A stretch of DNA of 5,324 nt from an uncultured Bacilli bacterium (GTDB lineage: Bacteria > Bacillota_I > Bacilli_A > RF39 > UBA660), in contig CALVKV010000090.1 in NCBI GenBank assembly GCA_944333305.1, positions 1 to 5,324 of the forward strand, written 5' to 3'. This document shows, in pieces, positions 5,233 through 5,324 of this stretch (position 1 is its first letter; every line of letters starts with the position of its first letter). The position numbers and the translations under genes are program-made. The notes beneath the pieces are model-generated. The model made no database searches. It was not told the origin of the DNA and saw only the letters and a list, made by a program, of their open reading frames with translations.

Positions 5233-5324
5233 ATGATTAATAAACAAAATTTATGGTTTTTAACTCTTTTTAGTCTTATATTAGTTCTTAGTGTTTATTA
5301 TATAACTATGCCTAATGACTTACT
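5233..5324 (+). CDS. spoIIIAH: SpoIIIAH-like stage III sporulation protein, N-terminal fragment cut by window edge
   Basis: Thirty complete codons are visible, beginning MINKQNLWFLTLFSLILVLS and continuing VYYITMP. This closely follows the B. subtilis SpoIIIAH N-terminus (K-KQ--W-LT--SL--VLSVYY), including the conserved KQ, W, LT and SVYY. Residues 7-23 form the single membrane anchor. SpoIIIAH sits in the mother-cell-derived outer forespore membrane and binds forespore SpoIIQ to form the feeding-tube channel during engulfment. The ATG follows AGGGAGG (5220-5226) by six bases. In B. subtilis it is the last gene of spoIIIAA-AH; here its upstream neighbour is a metabolic lyase. The domain that contacts SpoIIQ lies beyond the window, so the call rests on the N-terminus alone. 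Confidence 0.8.
   Translation, partial: MINKQNLWFLTLFSLILVLSVYYITMPNDL

Overview
The window looks like chromosome of a low-GC (very AT-rich) endospore-forming Firmicute, probably a Bacilli- or Clostridia-related gut-type lineage. Three things point there: IreB, RuvX, DUF1292, MltG and an O-methyltransferase in the classic Firmicute order; strong GGAGG-type ribosome binding sites; and the start of a SpoIIIAH-like sporulation gene at the right edge. The visible Trp codons are TGG and one gene ends in TGA, which fits genetic code 11 rather than the Mycoplasma code. I cannot place it to genus. All genes read on the + strand.

Layout: (1) 1-162 is non-coding. It starts with two tandem 34-bp units sharing a 20-bp identical core, followed by a plausible sigma-A promoter. 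(2) 163-3174 is one tightly packed operon: ireB, ruvX, a DUF1292 gene, mltG, a TrmR-like methyltransferase and a small two-helix membrane protein of unknown function. Genes overlap or nearly touch, and the operon ends in a rho-independent terminator at 3172-3202. (3) 3238-5185 is a two-gene unit, a short-chain dehydrogenase overlapping a PLP enzyme of the methionine gamma-lyase/YnbB family. (4) 5233 to the edge is the N-terminus of a SpoIIIAH-like protein, away from any other spoIIIA gene in view.

How the genes work together: the first operon combines cell-envelope control (IreB, a target of the PASTA kinase pathway; MltG, a peptidoglycan terminase), nucleic-acid maintenance (RuvX) and probable tRNA wobble-uridine modification (TrmR-like). 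In B. subtilis the corresponding block continues into the U32-peptidase genes yrrN/yrrO; here it does not. The second unit is metabolic: an NAD(P)H-dependent oxidoreductase with a PLP lyase, joint substrate unknown.

The most interesting spot is the 5180-5235 junction. It holds a sigma-E-like promoter and a CTCCCT element able to pair with the AGGGAG ribosome binding site of the spoIIIAH-like gene. The predicted sigma-E start lies downstream of CTCCCT, so only read-through mRNA from the metabolic genes should carry the occluding hairpin. That would restrict translation to the sporulation transcript. This is a hypothesis from sequence alone.
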